A stretch of DNA of 64,000 nucleotides from NCBI RefSeq assembly GCF_013372285.1, contig NZ_CP054301.1, forward strand, positions 1,846,001 to 1,910,000. The letters are read 5' to 3'. The stretch comes from Marinomonas primoryensis (GTDB lineage Bacteria; Pseudomonadota; Gammaproteobacteria; Pseudomonadales; Marinomonadaceae). Positions 17,749 through 28,792 of the stretch are shown in pieces (within the stretch, counting starts at the first letter, position 1; each line of letters starts with the position of its first letter). Position numbers and translations under genes: made by a program. The notes beneath the pieces are model-generated. The model ran no database searches. It was not told the origin of the DNA and was given only the letters and a program-made list of their open reading frames with translations.

Positions 17749-18270
17749 TTATTTTTTTGCCTCAGGTGCTGGTGGTTGTGCTTGCGGTTGTAATGTCATT
17801 GATACGCGTCCTGAATCTTTTTTCTCTGCGCTAAATGTTCCATCGTTAATCATATAAAGAATGTAATCGGCAGTAATAGAGTTTTTCATTCGGCTTAGGT
17901 AACCGTTACCGGTAATTTCTAGCTTGGACTCAATGGTTGAATAATGAATTTCATTGCCTTTACTGATGACAATGTTGCCGCTCCAGTCAATTTGTTGGCT
18001 AAATTTGGCTGGCTGCCCAGTGGCTTCTAAGTTGCTAAATTTTCGGGTTTTTGCGTCTGTTGACACTTTAAGGTACTGCGCTTGGATTTCAATAGAACCT
18101 TGTTTGACAAAAACATTGCCTTTGTAGATGGCTTCACCAGAGTTTTGGTCAAACGAGGCTTCGTCGGCTTGAATTTCTAATGGCTGCTTTGTGTCATCAG
18201 GGAGTGCATACGCATATTGGCAAATAATGGCTGAGGTGAGCAATATACTGAAATTAATGAATTGTTTCAT
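17749..18270 (-). CDS. lptA: LPS periplasmic bridge protein LptA
   Basis: 173 aa. A signal peptide (1-22, ending YAYA) is followed by an OstA-type beta-jellyroll (LEIQADEASFDQNSGEAIYK, GNVFVKQGSIEIQA). The C-terminal tail is Pro/Gln-rich. It forms the periplasmic bridge for LPS. Its start overlaps the lptC 3' end by 17 nt. Confidence 0.95.
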   Translation of the reverse strand: MKQFINFSILLTSAIICQYAYALPDDTKQPLEIQADEASFDQNSGEAIYKGNVFVKQGSIEIQAQYLKVSTDAKTRKFSNLEATGQPAKFSQQIDWSGNIVISKGNEIHYSTIESKLEITGNGYLSRMKNSITADYILYMINDGTFSAEKKDSGRVSMTLQPQAQPPAPEAKK

Positions 18271-18832
18271 ATTTTCCTCGTACAGATCCCGTCATAAAGA
18301 CTTCTTCTGAATTTATATAAGTTGTGATCGTGCTGGCAGAAGTTTCTCCTTGTACGGAGATAAGTGTCGCGTTTCCTTGGCTCGTTAAAGATTGATCTTT
18401 ATCTAAGTAATGTACGCTGTCTGCAGTGAGCTTTATGTCATCTGATTGAAGATACTTTTTAGTCGCTCTAGCGTTGTTTGTTAATAGAATATCATTACTT
18501 CCGTCATCAATAACCCCTTTATCTGCTTTTGCACTCCAGCTGCCTGATATTGAATGTCGTTCGACGCTGGGAAACTCTAGTAATGTTTTAGACTTTGTTA
18601 TGTAGTGAAGTGTTTGTTGTGCATTAAGTGTCTCGACCAGCATGCCGTTGATATCAAACTCTTTCACTTTAACCTGAGTGATAAAGTAGTCCGGAGAGCT
18701 GCTTAATGAATTCGCTTCAACAAGATTCTGCTTCGGTGTCGCTCCATACCAGAATAAAGAGGCTACCAGTACTAGCGCAGCCCCAATAAAAAGCAAACTA
18801 TTAAAACGAACCATTTTTTTAAGCATCTGCAT
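18254..18832 (-). CDS. lptC: LPS export protein LptC
   Basis: 192 aa: one N-terminal transmembrane helix (about 13-29) and a periplasmic jellyroll (SADKGVIDDGSNDILLTNNA, LTADSVHYLDKDQSLTSQG). It hands LPS from LptBFG to LptA. Its ATG overlaps the stop of the upstream exchanger gene (TAATG). In E. coli kdsD and kdsC separate these two genes; here they are missing. Confidence 0.93.
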   Translation of the reverse strand: MQMLKKMVRFNSLLFIGAALVLVASLFWYGATPKQNLVEANSLSSSPDYFITQVKVKEFDINGMLVETLNAQQTLHYITKSKTLLEFPSVERHSISGSWSAKADKGVIDDGSNDILLTNNARATKKYLQSDDIKLTADSVHYLDKDQSLTSQGNATLISVQGETSASTITTYINSEEVFMTGSVRGKYETIH

Positions 18833-19794
18833 TACAACGAGCCACTTGTGCTAATCACTAGCAAGTAGATGCCATAAGAAGCAATAAGAGGCAATCCTAA
18901 CCATCTAGGAATTTTGTTGTTTTTTGTCTTTTTGAAAAAATAAATAGCAATAGCAAGTGCGACGGTTAAGCCAAGAACCCAAGGGTAATCCCTACTGATA
19001 ATATTTTCATTGATCATTCCTGGAGCGATAAGGGCAGGCAAAGGCAGTACTGTGGCTAGGTTGAATATGTTTGAACCTAGGATGTTACCTATTGCAATAT
19101 CATGATGACCTTTTCTAACACTACTGACGGATGCTGCAAGCTCTGGCAGGCTGGTGCCGATGGCGACAATGGTTAAGCCAATGACCAACTCGCTAACGCC
19201 AAGAGCGGTTGCAATGCCTACCGCTCCCCAAACGAGCAGCTTAGAACTGCCAATTAATATCGCCAACCCGATTAAAGCAATGATGAGAGATTTACCAACG
19301 GACGCGCCGTCATCCTCTGGTAGGCCTTCTTTTAATTCACTTTGTAAGTCTTTACTGCCGCGAAGCAGAATGGTCAAAACAATGACAAAGGCTGCGATTA
19401 ATATAACGCCGTCCCATACACCAAGATTTTGATCAAGCAGCAAAAGGCCTGTTAGTAGTGTAATGGCGAGTACGAGAGGAACTTCTTTGGATGAGAGTCC
19501 CGGTGCTATTGGGATCGCTGAAAAGAGTAATGTAATGCCAAAGACGAGGGCGATGTTGGCAATATTTGAGCCAAGTACATTCCCAACGGCTATCTCTGGC
19601 GCATTATCAAGAGCAGCAATGGCGGAAACAACCATTTCTGGTGCGGATGTGCCAAAGGCCACCAATGTAATCCCAATGATCATTGGATTTACATTCATTT
19701 TTTCTGCGACTAGAGCAGAGTGTTCGATGAATTTATCGGAACTGATAACCAGTAAGATTAACCCTGCGATTAGGGCAGCGGAAAACAGCAGCAT
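18832..19794 (-). CDS. yrbG: YrbG-type calcium/sodium exchanger
   Basis: About 320 aa with ten hydrophobic helices in two inverted halves. The paired ion-binding motifs are GTSAPEMVVS with GSNIANIALV, and GTSLPELAAS with GSNIFNLATV, the hallmark of the CaCA superfamily (inner-membrane cation:Ca2+ antiport). Start uncertain: ATG 19794, GTG 19812 or TTG 19848; I took the ATG by length. It heads the lpt-rpoN block, as in E. coli. Confidence 0.9.
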   Translation of the reverse strand: MLLFSAALIAGLILLVISSDKFIEHSALVAEKMNVNPMIIGITLVAFGTSAPEMVVSAIAALDNAPEIAVGNVLGSNIANIALVFGITLLFSAIPIAPGLSSKEVPLVLAITLLTGLLLLDQNLGVWDGVILIAAFVIVLTILLRGSKDLQSELKEGLPEDDGASVGKSLIIALIGLAILIGSSKLLVWGAVGIATALGVSELVIGLTIVAIGTSLPELAASVSSVRKGHHDIAIGNILGSNIFNLATVLPLPALIAPGMINENIISRDYPWVLGLTVALAIAIYFFKKTKNNKIPRWLGLPLIASYGIYLLVISTSGSL

Positions 19795-19963
19795 AACGTC
19801 TAAGATACTCACAAATTTTAAGAGGCCCCATTTAATGAGGTTTGGCAATGAAATTCAAGACTTGATATTACAAACAAATTGGATTCTATGGCGTGGTGAT
19901 TTTATTTGTTAGGGGGCAATGCTAGTATCTAGCAATATTTGATATGGATGGAAAGGTGTGTCA

Positions 19964-20770
19964 GTGCTAGATGCGTATATAAAAGTCCAAGATGTTCATT
20001 TTACGCGCGGAGGGAGGGTCATTTATGAAAATGTCTCCTTGACGATTCCTCGCGGTAAGGTGACGGCGGTAATGGGCCCTAGTGGAACAGGGAAAACGAC
20101 CTTGTTGCGGTTGATCGCGGCGCAGCTTGCTCCCGATTCAGGGAGTATTTTAGTCGATGGTCAAGATGTTCATCGATTATCACGTTCTGATTTGTATAAA
20201 GTTCGCAAAAAAATGGGCATGCTTTTTCAAAGTGGCGCACTTTTTAGTGACATGTCTGTTTATGAAAACATTGCATTCCCTTTAGAAGAGCACACCAAGC
20301 TAGATGTTTCCGCTATTAGAGAGGTCGTTGCGCAAAAGCTTCATAGTGTCGGTTTGCGCGGCGCAGCAGGTTTAATGCCTTCTGAATTATCAGGCGGCAT
20401 GGCGCGTCGCGTCGCGTTAGCTCGTGCCATTGCGCTTGACCCAGAATTAGTGATGTATGACGAGCCTTTCACTGGTCAAGACCCAATCTCTAAAGGGGTA
20501 CTGGTATCATTGATTCGCGAATTGAACGACTCGGCTAATATCACCTCTGTCGTGGTTTCTCACGATGTGGAAGAGTCCTTGTCGATAGCGGATCATGTTT
20601 GTATTCTTGCTGGTGGTCGCGTTATCGCTGAAGGAACTGCCGCGGAAATTCGAGCGTCTGATGACCCTCAGGTTAAACAGTTTTTAAATGGCGAGCCTGA
20701 TGGGCCTGTGCCTTTTCATTATCCGGAAGATGCCGACAGTATGCTTAATAAAGACGGAGCAGCGCAATGA
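19964..20770 (+). CDS. mlaF: phospholipid ABC transporter ATPase MlaF
   Basis: About 268 aa. Walker [10 protein letters not shown], signature [14 protein letters not shown] and Walker [15 protein letters not shown] are all present, typical of the MKL/Mla class. I prefer GTG 19964, because GGAAAGG lies 7 nt before it; GTG 19958 is only 1 nt from that site. It is the ATPase of the MlaFEDB complex that keeps outer-membrane lipid asymmetry. Its stop overlaps the mlaE start. Divergent from yrbG. Confidence 0.95.
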   Translation: MLDAYIKVQDVHFTRGGRVIYENVSLTIPRGKVTAVMGPSGTGKTTLLRLIAAQLAPDSGSILVDGQDVHRLSRSDLYKVRKKMGMLFQSGALFSDMSVYENIAFPLEEHTKLDVSAIREVVAQKLHSVGLRGAAGLMPSELSGGMARRVALARAIALDPELVMYDEPFTGQDPISKGVLVSLIRELNDSANITSVVVSHDVEESLSIADHVCILAGGRVIAEGTAAEIRASDDPQVKQFLNGEPDGPVPFHYPEDADSMLNKDGAAQ

Positions 20771-21549
20771 AAGCAATAATATCGATGGGCGCATGGCTTT
20801 TTGATTGGCTTGAAGCGGTTGGGCGAGCTGGCATTTTTTTAGTACAAAGTATTTTTAGAGTGCCGGTGCGTTTTGGTGAGTCTATTAATCTACTGGTTAA
20901 GCAGCTTTACTCTGTTGGTGTTTTGTCTTTAGTGATTATCATCGTCTCGGGTACGTTTATTGGGATGGTGTTGTCACTGCAAGGCTACAGTATTTTGGCT
21001 AAATTCGGTTCGGAAGAAGCGGTTGGTCAGCTGTTAGCATTGTCATTGCTTCGTGAGCTCTCGCCCGTTGTGACGGCGCTTTTGTTTGCTGGCCGAGCGG
21101 GGTCTTCTTTGACTGCTGAAATAGGTTTGATGAAAGCAACGGAGCAGTTGTCAAGCTATGAAATGATGGGGGTAGATCCGCTAAGGCGTGTGATTGCACC
21201 ACGATTTATAGCAGGCGTTATTTGTTTGCCGTTGTTGAGTTTGATTTTTTCAGCGTCTGGCATTCTTGGTGGACAGCTGGTATCGGTTGGTTGGTTGGGT
21301 GTTTACGATGGTGCTTTTTGGTCATCGATGCAGCAGTCCGTTCACTTTGATACCGATATTATGAATGGTGTGATTAAAGCGGTATGTTTTTCCGTCGTGG
21401 TTACTTGGATTGCAGTTTATCAAGGTTATGAGTGTGTTCCCACTTCAGAGGGGATTGGTAAAGCTACGACTCGTACCGTGGTGTTGGGTTCATTGGCTAT
21501 TTTGGCGTTAGATTTTGTATTGACCGCCGCTATGTTTGGAGATTTTTAG
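20767..21549 (+). CDS. mlaE: phospholipid transporter permease MlaE
   Basis: 260 aa with five or six membrane helices. MlaE marks are [36 protein letters not shown] and a [20 protein letters not shown] tail motif. Inner-membrane permease of the Mla system. ATGA overlap with mlaF. Confidence 0.96.
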   Translation: MKAIISMGAWLFDWLEAVGRAGIFLVQSIFRVPVRFGESINLLVKQLYSVGVLSLVIIIVSGTFIGMVLSLQGYSILAKFGSEEAVGQLLALSLLRELSPVVTALLFAGRAGSSLTAEIGLMKATEQLSSYEMMGVDPLRRVIAPRFIAGVICLPLLSLIFSASGILGGQLVSVGWLGVYDGAFWSSMQQSVHFDTDIMNGVIKAVCFSVVVTWIAVYQGYECVPTSEGIGKATTRTVVLGSLAILALDFVLTAAMFGDF

Positions 21550-21550
21550 G

Positions 21551-22015
21551 ATGAGAAGTAAGCGCGCAGAGTTATTGGTCGGATGTTTTATTGTGTTGGG
21601 TGTTGCGGCCCTTGTTTATTTGGCGGTGCAGGTAAGTGGGCTTGCTTTTTCAAGTAAGAAAGACGCATATCAAGTCGTGGCAAGATTTGATGATATTGCA
21701 GGTTTAACGAACCGAGCTAAAGTCTCTATTGCTGGTGTTGAGGTTGGCAGTGTTGAATCCATCGTATTTGATAAAAAATTATTTATGGCGCTGGTTACTA
21801 TGAATATTCACTCTGATGTCAATAACATTCCGACTGACAGTTCTATTGCGGTGTTGACCAGCGGGCTGTTGGGGGAAAAGTATTTAGGTATCTCTATTGG
21901 TGCCGATGAAGAGGTGCTTAAAAATGGCAGTGAAATGTACGACACTCAGTCTGCGCTGGTGTTGGAGACTTTGATAAGTCAGTTTTTGTTTAACAGCGGC
22001 GACTCGGAGAAATAA
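21551..22015 (+). CDS. mlaD: MCE-domain lipid-binding protein MlaD
   Basis: About 154 aa. A single N-terminal helix (about 10-30) is followed by an MCE domain (VVARFDDIAGLTNRAKVSIA, then GVEVGSVESI). It forms the periplasmic hexameric ring on MlaE. I use ATG 21551, 2 nt after the mlaE stop with GGAG upstream; the frame extends to a TTG at 21536. Confidence 0.94.
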   Translation: MRSKRAELLVGCFIVLGVAALVYLAVQVSGLAFSSKKDAYQVVARFDDIAGLTNRAKVSIAGVEVGSVESIVFDKKLFMALVTMNIHSDVNNIPTDSSIAVLTSGLLGEKYLGISIGADEEVLKNGSEMYDTQSALVLETLISQFLFNSGDSEK

Positions 22016-22018
22016 TAG

Positions 22019-22636
22019 ATGTCGAAGATTTTAACGGGTGTTTTGTGTGTGTTTGCTTTGCTTGGCTCTAGTTTGACATGGTCTAACGCTGACGAGGCAA
22101 GAGAGGCTGTCATTAAAGTTGTTGAGGCGTTTCGCACTGATATTGTCGCTGACAAAGAAATATTGGCTAAAGATCCTGCCTTGCTAGAGTCGAGGGTGAA
22201 TAAGATTTTGGCGAATGTGGTGGATTTTGATGATTTTTCCAAAAAAGTGATGGGGAAGTATTATCGAAGAGCATCGTCTGAACAGCGTACTCGTTTTGCA
22301 AATGTTACCAAGGACACCTTGCTAAAAACATACGGAAGGTCGCTGCTTGAGCTTGATGCGGATCGAATTAACGTTTTGCCTTTGGGTCCTCAAGGTAGAG
22401 GGAAAGAAACAAAGGTAGATGTAGATTTTCAAATGGAATCAGGTGGTATGCTAAATATTACTTTTTACATGGAGCAATCTAAATCAGGGAACTGGCTGTT
22501 GAGTAATATTGTGATTAACAATATCAATTTTGGCTTAACATTCCGTAAGCAATTTGCCGTTATGATGGAGCAGAATAGAAATGACATTGAATCGGCCATT
22601 TCTGCTTGGCGAGCGTCGTTGGCTAAAGAGTCTTAA
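22019..22636 (+). CDS. mlaC: periplasmic phospholipid carrier MlaC
   Basis: 205 aa with a signal peptide (1-24, ending SNA) and the Tol/Ttg2 fold: ANVVDFDDFSKKVMGKYYRR, NNINFGLTFRKQFAVMM. It ferries lipids between MlaA and MlaD. The operon ends here with a terminator. The small STAS partner gene mlaB expected next is not found. Confidence 0.95.
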   Translation: MSKILTGVLCVFALLGSSLTWSNADEAREAVIKVVEAFRTDIVADKEILAKDPALLESRVNKILANVVDFDDFSKKVMGKYYRRASSEQRTRFANVTKDTLLKTYGRSLLELDADRINVLPLGPQGRGKETKVDVDFQMESGGMLNITFYMEQSKSGNWLLSNIVINNINFGLTFRKQFAVMMEQNRNDIESAISAWRASLAKES

Positions 22637-22666
22637 TCTAATAGTCGAGCGCAAATATTGCACAAT

Positions 22667-22702
22667 AAAATCCAAATTCAGTCAATGAGTTTGGATTTTT
22701 TG
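22667..22702 (+). terminator. terminator after mlaC
   Basis: AAAATCCAAA pairs with TTTGGATTTT around a short loop, ending in six T. It separates mla from ibaG-murA. Confidence 0.8.
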
Positions 22703-22850
22703 CCTTTTAAGCTTCGTGTATTGTTGTCCCTGAATAAAATCTTAGAAAACAAGTGGTTTTTATTCAGAGAAAGACTTAGAAGTATTAAGTAGTTGGCTCT
22801 ACTAAGGTAGAATAAAGGTAACTGAATAAATTATATCTATTGGAGCGACT

Positions 22851-23087
22851 GTGAACGCAAGTGAAGTTAAAGCACTTTTAGAATCCTCTATCCCTCATTG
22901 CGAAGTCATTGCGCAGGGTGAAGGCTGCAATTTTCAAGTGGTTGTGGTTACAAGCGAATTTGAAGGCCTCTCTACAGTTAAGAGGCAGCAACTTGTGTAT
23001 TCACATCTTCAAGAGGCTATTGCAAGCGGTGCAATTCACGCCGTTACAATGAAAACCTACACGCCAGAACAAAAAAATACGCTATAA
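22851..23087 (+). CDS. ibaG: BolA-family protein IbaG
   Basis: 78 aa, GTG start with TGGAGCG upstream. The BolA-like fold is marked by LVYSHLQEAIASGAIHAVTM and an invariant His in that stretch; Cys21 and Cys28 may help ligate Fe-S with a monothiol glutaredoxin. IbaG is linked to acid stress and envelope upkeep. It is 24 nt before murA. Confidence 0.93.
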   Translation: MNASEVKALLESSIPHCEVIAQGEGCNFQVVVVTSEFEGLSTVKRQQLVYSHLQEAIASGAIHAVTMKTYTPEQKNTL

Positions 23088-23099
23088 AAGCGATTATAA

Positions 23100-24374
<1,275 letters not shown>

Positions 24375-24375
24375 T

Positions 24376-25020
24376 ATGAGTAGAACGTTGACGATTGCGC
24401 TATCGAAAGGGCGCATTCTTGGTGAGACTTTACCGCTTTTAGAAAAAGCCAATATTGTTCCAGTTGAAGACATTAGCAAAAGTCGAAAGCTAATTTTCGA
24501 CACCAATCATGAGCATATCAAGTTGGTAATTTTGCGCGCGACAGATGTCCCTACGTATGTTGATCATGGTGTGGCGGATTTTGGGGTTGCGGGTAAAGAC
24601 GTTTTGATGGAAGCATCGACAAAAAACCTTTACGAACTGCTGGATCTTAAAATTGCAAAATGTCGTTTGATGACGGCCGGTGTTGTCGGTCAACCTTTGC
24701 CCAATAGACGTTTGAAGGTGGCTTCTAAATTTATAAAAACCGCCAAAGCGTATTTTGCTGAGCAGGGTATTCAGGCTGATGTCATCAAGCTATACGGTGC
24801 GATGGAGCTTGCGCCTATTATGGGCTTAGCAGATCTTATTGTTGATATTGTTGATACAGGTAATACTTTAAAAGCGAATGGTCTTGAGGCGCGAGAGTTA
24901 ATCGCACCGATCAGTACACGTTTGGTGGTGAATAAAGCCGCTTATAAAACAAAGTACTCTGAAATTGAGCCGATCTTAGAAATGATAAGACGTGCGGTTG
25001 AAGACAACGAGGGTAAATAA
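24376..25020 (+). CDS. hisG: ATP phosphoribosyltransferase, short form
   Basis: 214 aa, the short HisG form that needs the regulatory subunit HisZ (not in the window). Motifs are [15 protein letters not shown] at the N-terminus and the PRPP loop [18 protein letters not shown]. First step of histidine synthesis. Confidence 0.97.
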   Translation: MSRTLTIALSKGRILGETLPLLEKANIVPVEDISKSRKLIFDTNHEHIKLVILRATDVPTYVDHGVADFGVAGKDVLMEASTKNLYELLDLKIAKCRLMTAGVVGQPLPNRRLKVASKFIKTAKAYFAEQGIQADVIKLYGAMELAPIMGLADLIVDIVDTGNTLKANGLEARELIAPISTRLVVNKAAYKTKYSEIEPILEMIRRAVEDNEGK

Positions 25021-26331
25021 TTGAACCTTACTATACGAGAATTTTCGTCAAGCTCTGATGATTTTCGTTCAGAGTTAGACTCGCTACTCGCGTGGGACTC
25101 CGTGTCCGATGCACGAGTGCAGAAAACAGTGGCGGACATTGTTGAGCAAGTTCGCTTGAAAGGTGACGATGCGGTTATTGAGTTCACTAATCGCTTTGAT
25201 CGTCGTCACGTGGCTTCCTCATCTGAACTGGAAATATCGCGTGAAGAGCTTGCTCTTGCTAAAGGCCGGGTCAGCCCTGAGCTGGTGGCTAGCCTAGAGG
25301 CGGCGGCAAAACGAGTTTATGATTACCATGAGCGTCAAAAACAGCCTTCTTGGCAGTATCAAGAAGAGAGTGGCACGATACTAGGTCAAAAAGTTACGCC
25401 TTTGGATCGGGTTGGTGTTTATGTGCCCGGTGGTAAAGCGGCTTATCCCTCTTCTGTGTTGATGAATGTCATGCCTGCTAAAGTGGCGGGTGTTGGCGAA
25501 ATCATCATGGTAGTGCCAACGCCGGATGGGGTTGTAAATGACATTGTCTTGGCGGCTGCATATATTGCGGGTGTCGATCGTGTTTTCACGATCGGTGGTG
25601 CTCAGGCGGTTGCTGCTTTGGCGTATGGTACCGAGACCGTTCCTAAGGTGGATAAAATTGTCGGTCCGGGCAACATTTATGTGGCAACGGCTAAGAAAAT
25701 GGTATTTGGTGTTGTTGGCATCGATATGATTGCTGGCCCTTCTGAAATCTTAGTTGTGTGTGACGGAAAGACAGATCCTGACTGGATTGCGATGGATTTA
25801 TTCTCTCAGGCTGAACATGACGAAGATGCTCAATCTATTTTAATTTCTCCAGACTTAGTTTTTATAAAAAATGTAAAAACCGCTATGGAGCGTTTGATCG
25901 ATGCTCAGAGCCGTAAGGATATTATCAAGGCTTCTCTAGAGGGGCGGGGTGCGTTTATTCATGTGAAAAACATGGATGAAGCCATGGATATTGCGAACAT
26001 TGTTGCTGCTGAACATCTTGAGTTATCAATTGATGAGCCAGAGAAATGGGTTGAAAAAATTCGTCACGCTGGGGCAATTTTTATGGGCAGACATACGCCT
26101 GAGGCTTTGGGTGACTATTGTGCTGGACCGAACCATGTTTTGCCTACGTCCGGTACAGCAAGATTTTCATCACCACTGGGTGTTTATGATTTCCAAAAAC
26201 GTAGTTCGTTAATTTACTGCTCACCTGAAGGGGCGAGTGAATTGGCAAAAATAGCGTCTCCGTTGGCTCGAGGTGAGTCTTTAGAGGCTCATGCTATGTC
26301 AGCAGAATACCGAATTTTGAAGGATTCTTAA
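25021..26331 (+). CDS. hisD: histidinol dehydrogenase
   Basis: 436 aa. It catalyses the last two oxidations from histidinol to histidine with NAD and Zn. Motifs include [44 protein letters not shown] and the catalytic Glu-His pair in [11 protein letters not shown]. The start is TTG 25021 immediately after the hisG TAA, with GAGG upstream. Confidence 0.97.
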   Translation: MNLTIREFSSSSDDFRSELDSLLAWDSVSDARVQKTVADIVEQVRLKGDDAVIEFTNRFDRRHVASSSELEISREELALAKGRVSPELVASLEAAAKRVYDYHERQKQPSWQYQEESGTILGQKVTPLDRVGVYVPGGKAAYPSSVLMNVMPAKVAGVGEIIMVVPTPDGVVNDIVLAAAYIAGVDRVFTIGGAQAVAALAYGTETVPKVDKIVGPGNIYVATAKKMVFGVVGIDMIAGPSEILVVCDGKTDPDWIAMDLFSQAEHDEDAQSILISPDLVFIKNVKTAMERLIDAQSRKDIIKASLEGRGAFIHVKNMDEAMDIANIVAAEHLELSIDEPEKWVEKIRHAGAIFMGRHTPEALGDYCAGPNHVLPTSGTARFSSPLGVYDFQKRSSLIYCSPEGASELAKIASPLARGESLEAHAMSAEYRILKDS

Positions 26332-26333
26332 TT

Positions 26334-26876
26334 GTGAAAGATACGTCTCACCCCGCCGCTCTTTATAAATTGAGGAAGGTGACGCGTATTTTGGCGCTGA
26401 TTATCTTGCTTATGGTTGTCGGCGGTTTTTTTATGCCGACAGACTATCGCGTAGAACGGAGTGTGCTTATTGACGCGCCTCGTGATGAAATTTACAAAGA
26501 CCTGTTTCACGGCGATAGTTTGCCAAACTGGATGTTCATTCAAAAAGGTAAAGTAGAACCATTTAAAGGTGCTTTAGCGGAAGGGGATTCAGTTGCATTG
26601 TCATACGACGAAGTGCCGGAGCAAGGTGTTTTGTCTGTGATTGAATTATCCGACAATCGTATACGCTTCGATGTTCGTCCCAAGCCTAAAGTTAATATTG
26701 TGCATAATGTAATAACCTTGCAGCCAAGCAATGGGTCGACACTTGTTGCGTGGACCATTGAAGGGAATCTTAGTGCGGGGTTGTTGAGTCCTTATCTTGC
26801 TATGTTTGCAAATAATATTGCGGGTGATAACTTTGAGCGAAGTTTGCAGAATCTTAAAGAGCAGATTGAGCGTTAG
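26334..26876 (+). CDS. membrane-anchored SRPBCC (START/polyketide-cyclase-like) protein
   Basis: 180 aa, GTG start 2 nt after hisD. One transmembrane helix (about 17-36) is followed by an SRPBCC-type fold (YRVERSVLIDAPRDEIYKDL, LVAWTIEGNLS). These folds bind hydrophobic ligands. The specific role is unknown; placement at the end of the his operon need not reflect histidine metabolism. Confidence 0.75.
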   Translation: MKDTSHPAALYKLRKVTRILALIILLMVVGGFFMPTDYRVERSVLIDAPRDEIYKDLFHGDSLPNWMFIQKGKVEPFKGALAEGDSVALSYDEVPEQGVLSVIELSDNRIRFDVRPKPKVNIVHNVITLQPSNGSTLVAWTIEGNLSAGLLSPYLAMFANNIAGDNFERSLQNLKEQIER

Positions 26877-26884
26877 GGTTGATA

Positions 26885-27937
26885 CTAATAATTAATGCGC
26901 TGCATCGTGGGCTGTTTTTCTAGCATGATATCTGTCTGGTAGGATTGCTGCCCTCGAATGCCAACAAGGGAAATATTGGTCCCAGGTTTTAGCGATGCGA
27001 TAAGTCGCCTGACTTGAAACGGGTCTTTACTCGGGTTGTTGTTGATTTCAAGTATTATATCTCCCACTTCAATACCGGCTTTTTCTGCTGGACTTTCCTT
27101 TGTAATGTCGTTAACAAGTAACCCGTGGTTTGATGGCAGTGATAAGTTATTTGCCAATGACTGTGTTATTTTTTGAGCGTCCATCCCTAAATATCCTCGG
27201 ACTACTTCTCCGTTATTAATGATGGCTGTCATCACTTCAAGTGCGTCATCGACTGGTGTTGCAAACCCTATTCCTTGTGAGCCCCCCGTACTTGAGTAAA
27301 TTGCAGAGCTTATGCCAATAAGTTCGCCTTTAAGGTTGACTAAAGCGCCGCCAGAATTACCTGGGTTTATGGCAGCGTCGGTTTGTAGGAAGTTTTCGTA
27401 AGTATTAAGACCTATGCTGTTTCGGCCCTTGGCGCTAATGATACCGGCTGTGACGGTTTGACCTATCCCAAATGGATTGCCTATTGCCAGTATGCGATCT
27501 CCAATAGAGACTTTACTGCTGTTTCCCATTTTAATATTGGGTAAATTAGATAGGTTTATTTTTAAAACGGCTAGGTCGGTTGATGGGTCCGAGCCGATAA
27601 GTTTTGCTTCGGTACGTCTTCCATCGTTAAGGGCAATGACAATACTCTGTGCATTTTGAATGACGTGATGGTTGGTGAGTATAAAGCCATCCCTTGTAGC
27701 GATAACGCCGGAACCCAAATTGATACTGTGTTTGGATTCTTTTTGGTTGTTTAGCGTTATTTTCTGGGCGACTTGGGTGTAAATATTAACAACAGAGGGT
27801 GTCGCTACTTTTACTGGTATGGAGTAACTCGAATTGGAAGTATTTTGCTTCTCTTGTATAAGTAATACCGCTAGGCCTATGCAAGTGCCTGCGAGAACAG
27901 AGATAATGATGGGTATACAGTAGTTTTTTCGGATCAT
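26885..27937 (-). CDS. degS: DegS-type periplasmic serine protease
   Basis: 350 aa: an N-terminal anchor helix (8-26), a trypsin-like domain with triad His91 (TNHHVI), Asp121 (STDLAVL) and Ser195 (NPGNSGGAL), then a single PDZ domain (about 250-340). One PDZ and a membrane anchor fit DegS/AlgW, the site-1 protease that cleaves anti-sigma RseA upon envelope stress. Divergent from the Nif3-like gene, with only 18 bp between the starts. Confidence 0.93.
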   Translation of the reverse strand: MIRKNYCIPIIISVLAGTCIGLAVLLIQEKQNTSNSSYSIPVKVATPSVVNIYTQVAQKITLNNQKESKHSINLGSGVIATRDGFILTNHHVIQNAQSIVIALNDGRRTEAKLIGSDPSTDLAVLKINLSNLPNIKMGNSSKVSIGDRILAIGNPFGIGQTVTAGIISAKGRNSIGLNTYENFLQTDAAINPGNSGGALVNLKGELIGISSAIYSSTGGSQGIGFATPVDDALEVMTAIINNGEVVRGYLGMDAQKITQSLANNLSLPSNHGLLVNDITKESPAEKAGIEVGDIILEINNNPSKDPFQVRRLIASLKPGTNISLVGIRGQQSYQTDIMLEKQPTMQRINY

Positions 27938-27955
27938 AAGGCTTAAGGGGTTGTT

Positions 27956-28717
27956 GTGCTACGTAGTGAATTTGAGTTGTTACTTAATCAGACGTTGAGT
28001 CCAAATCGTTTTAAAGATTATGCGCCCAATGGTTTGCAGGTGGAAGGAAAAAAAGAAATCAGCCGTGTTGTTACTGGTGTAACAGCTTGTCAGGCGCTTA
28101 TTGATGCTGCGATTGAGTACAAGGCCGACGCAATTTTTGTCCACCATGGCTATTTTTGGAAAAACGAAATTCCTCAGATTGTTGGAATGAAGTATCGACG
28201 TATTTCAGCGTTGATTAAGCATGACATCAATTTATATGGTTATCATCTACCACTAGACGCGCATCCTGTTTTGGGTAATAACGCAGGGTTGGCGGATGCC
28301 ATTGGACTCTTAAATAGAACTGGATTGCAGCCAGGTGTTGCAATCGAGGAATCTATTGGGGTTGTTGGCGAGTTAAGGGAGCCCGTGTCCGTTAGTGTTT
28401 TTCGCGCTATGGTAGAAAAAGCGGTTGAGCGAGAAGTGCTGTTTGAGTGTGTTGGTGATAGAAAGATCCATCGAGTGGCGCTTTGTACTGGTGGTGCTCA
28501 AGGGTATATAGAGCAGGCGGTCGATGCTGGTGCTGATGTGTATATCACAGGGGAAGTTTCTGAGCAGACTATTCACATTGCGCGTGAGATGGGGATTCAT
28601 TTTATTGCCGCGGGTCATCATGCAACCGAGCGTTTTGGGGTTAAATCTATGGCTGCGTTTCTATCAGAAGAGTGTGGTCTAGATGCGGTATTTATTGATA
28701 TAGACAATCCTGCTTAA
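27956..28717 (+). CDS. Nif3-like dinuclear metal centre protein (YbgI family)
   Basis: 253 aa, GTG start. Metal-ligand motifs are AIFVHHGYFWK and GYHLPLDAHPVLGNN near the N-terminus and AAGHHATERFG near the C-terminus. Family members form hexameric toroids. E. coli YbgI is linked to GTP cyclohydrolase-like activity, but the exact role is unsettled. A bidirectional terminator follows. Confidence 0.92.
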   Translation: MLRSEFELLLNQTLSPNRFKDYAPNGLQVEGKKEISRVVTGVTACQALIDAAIEYKADAIFVHHGYFWKNEIPQIVGMKYRRISALIKHDINLYGYHLPLDAHPVLGNNAGLADAIGLLNRTGLQPGVAIEESIGVVGELREPVSVSVFRAMVEKAVEREVLFECVGDRKIHRVALCTGGAQGYIEQAVDAGADVYITGEVSEQTIHIAREMGIHFIAAGHHATERFGVKSMAAFLSEECGLDAVFIDIDNPA

Positions 28718-28756
28718 TTGAAGGGATTGAAAGAGCTGAAAGGGTTGTAAGAACAT

Positions 28757-28790
28757 AAAAAAACGGGCTTTTTTAAAGCCCGTTTTTTTT
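28757..28790. terminator. bidirectional terminator between nif3-like and zapG
   Basis: AAAAAAACGGGCTTT pairs with AAAGCCCGTTTTTTT, giving T-runs on both strands; it serves the convergent genes. Confidence 0.88.
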
Positions 28791-28792
28791 AA

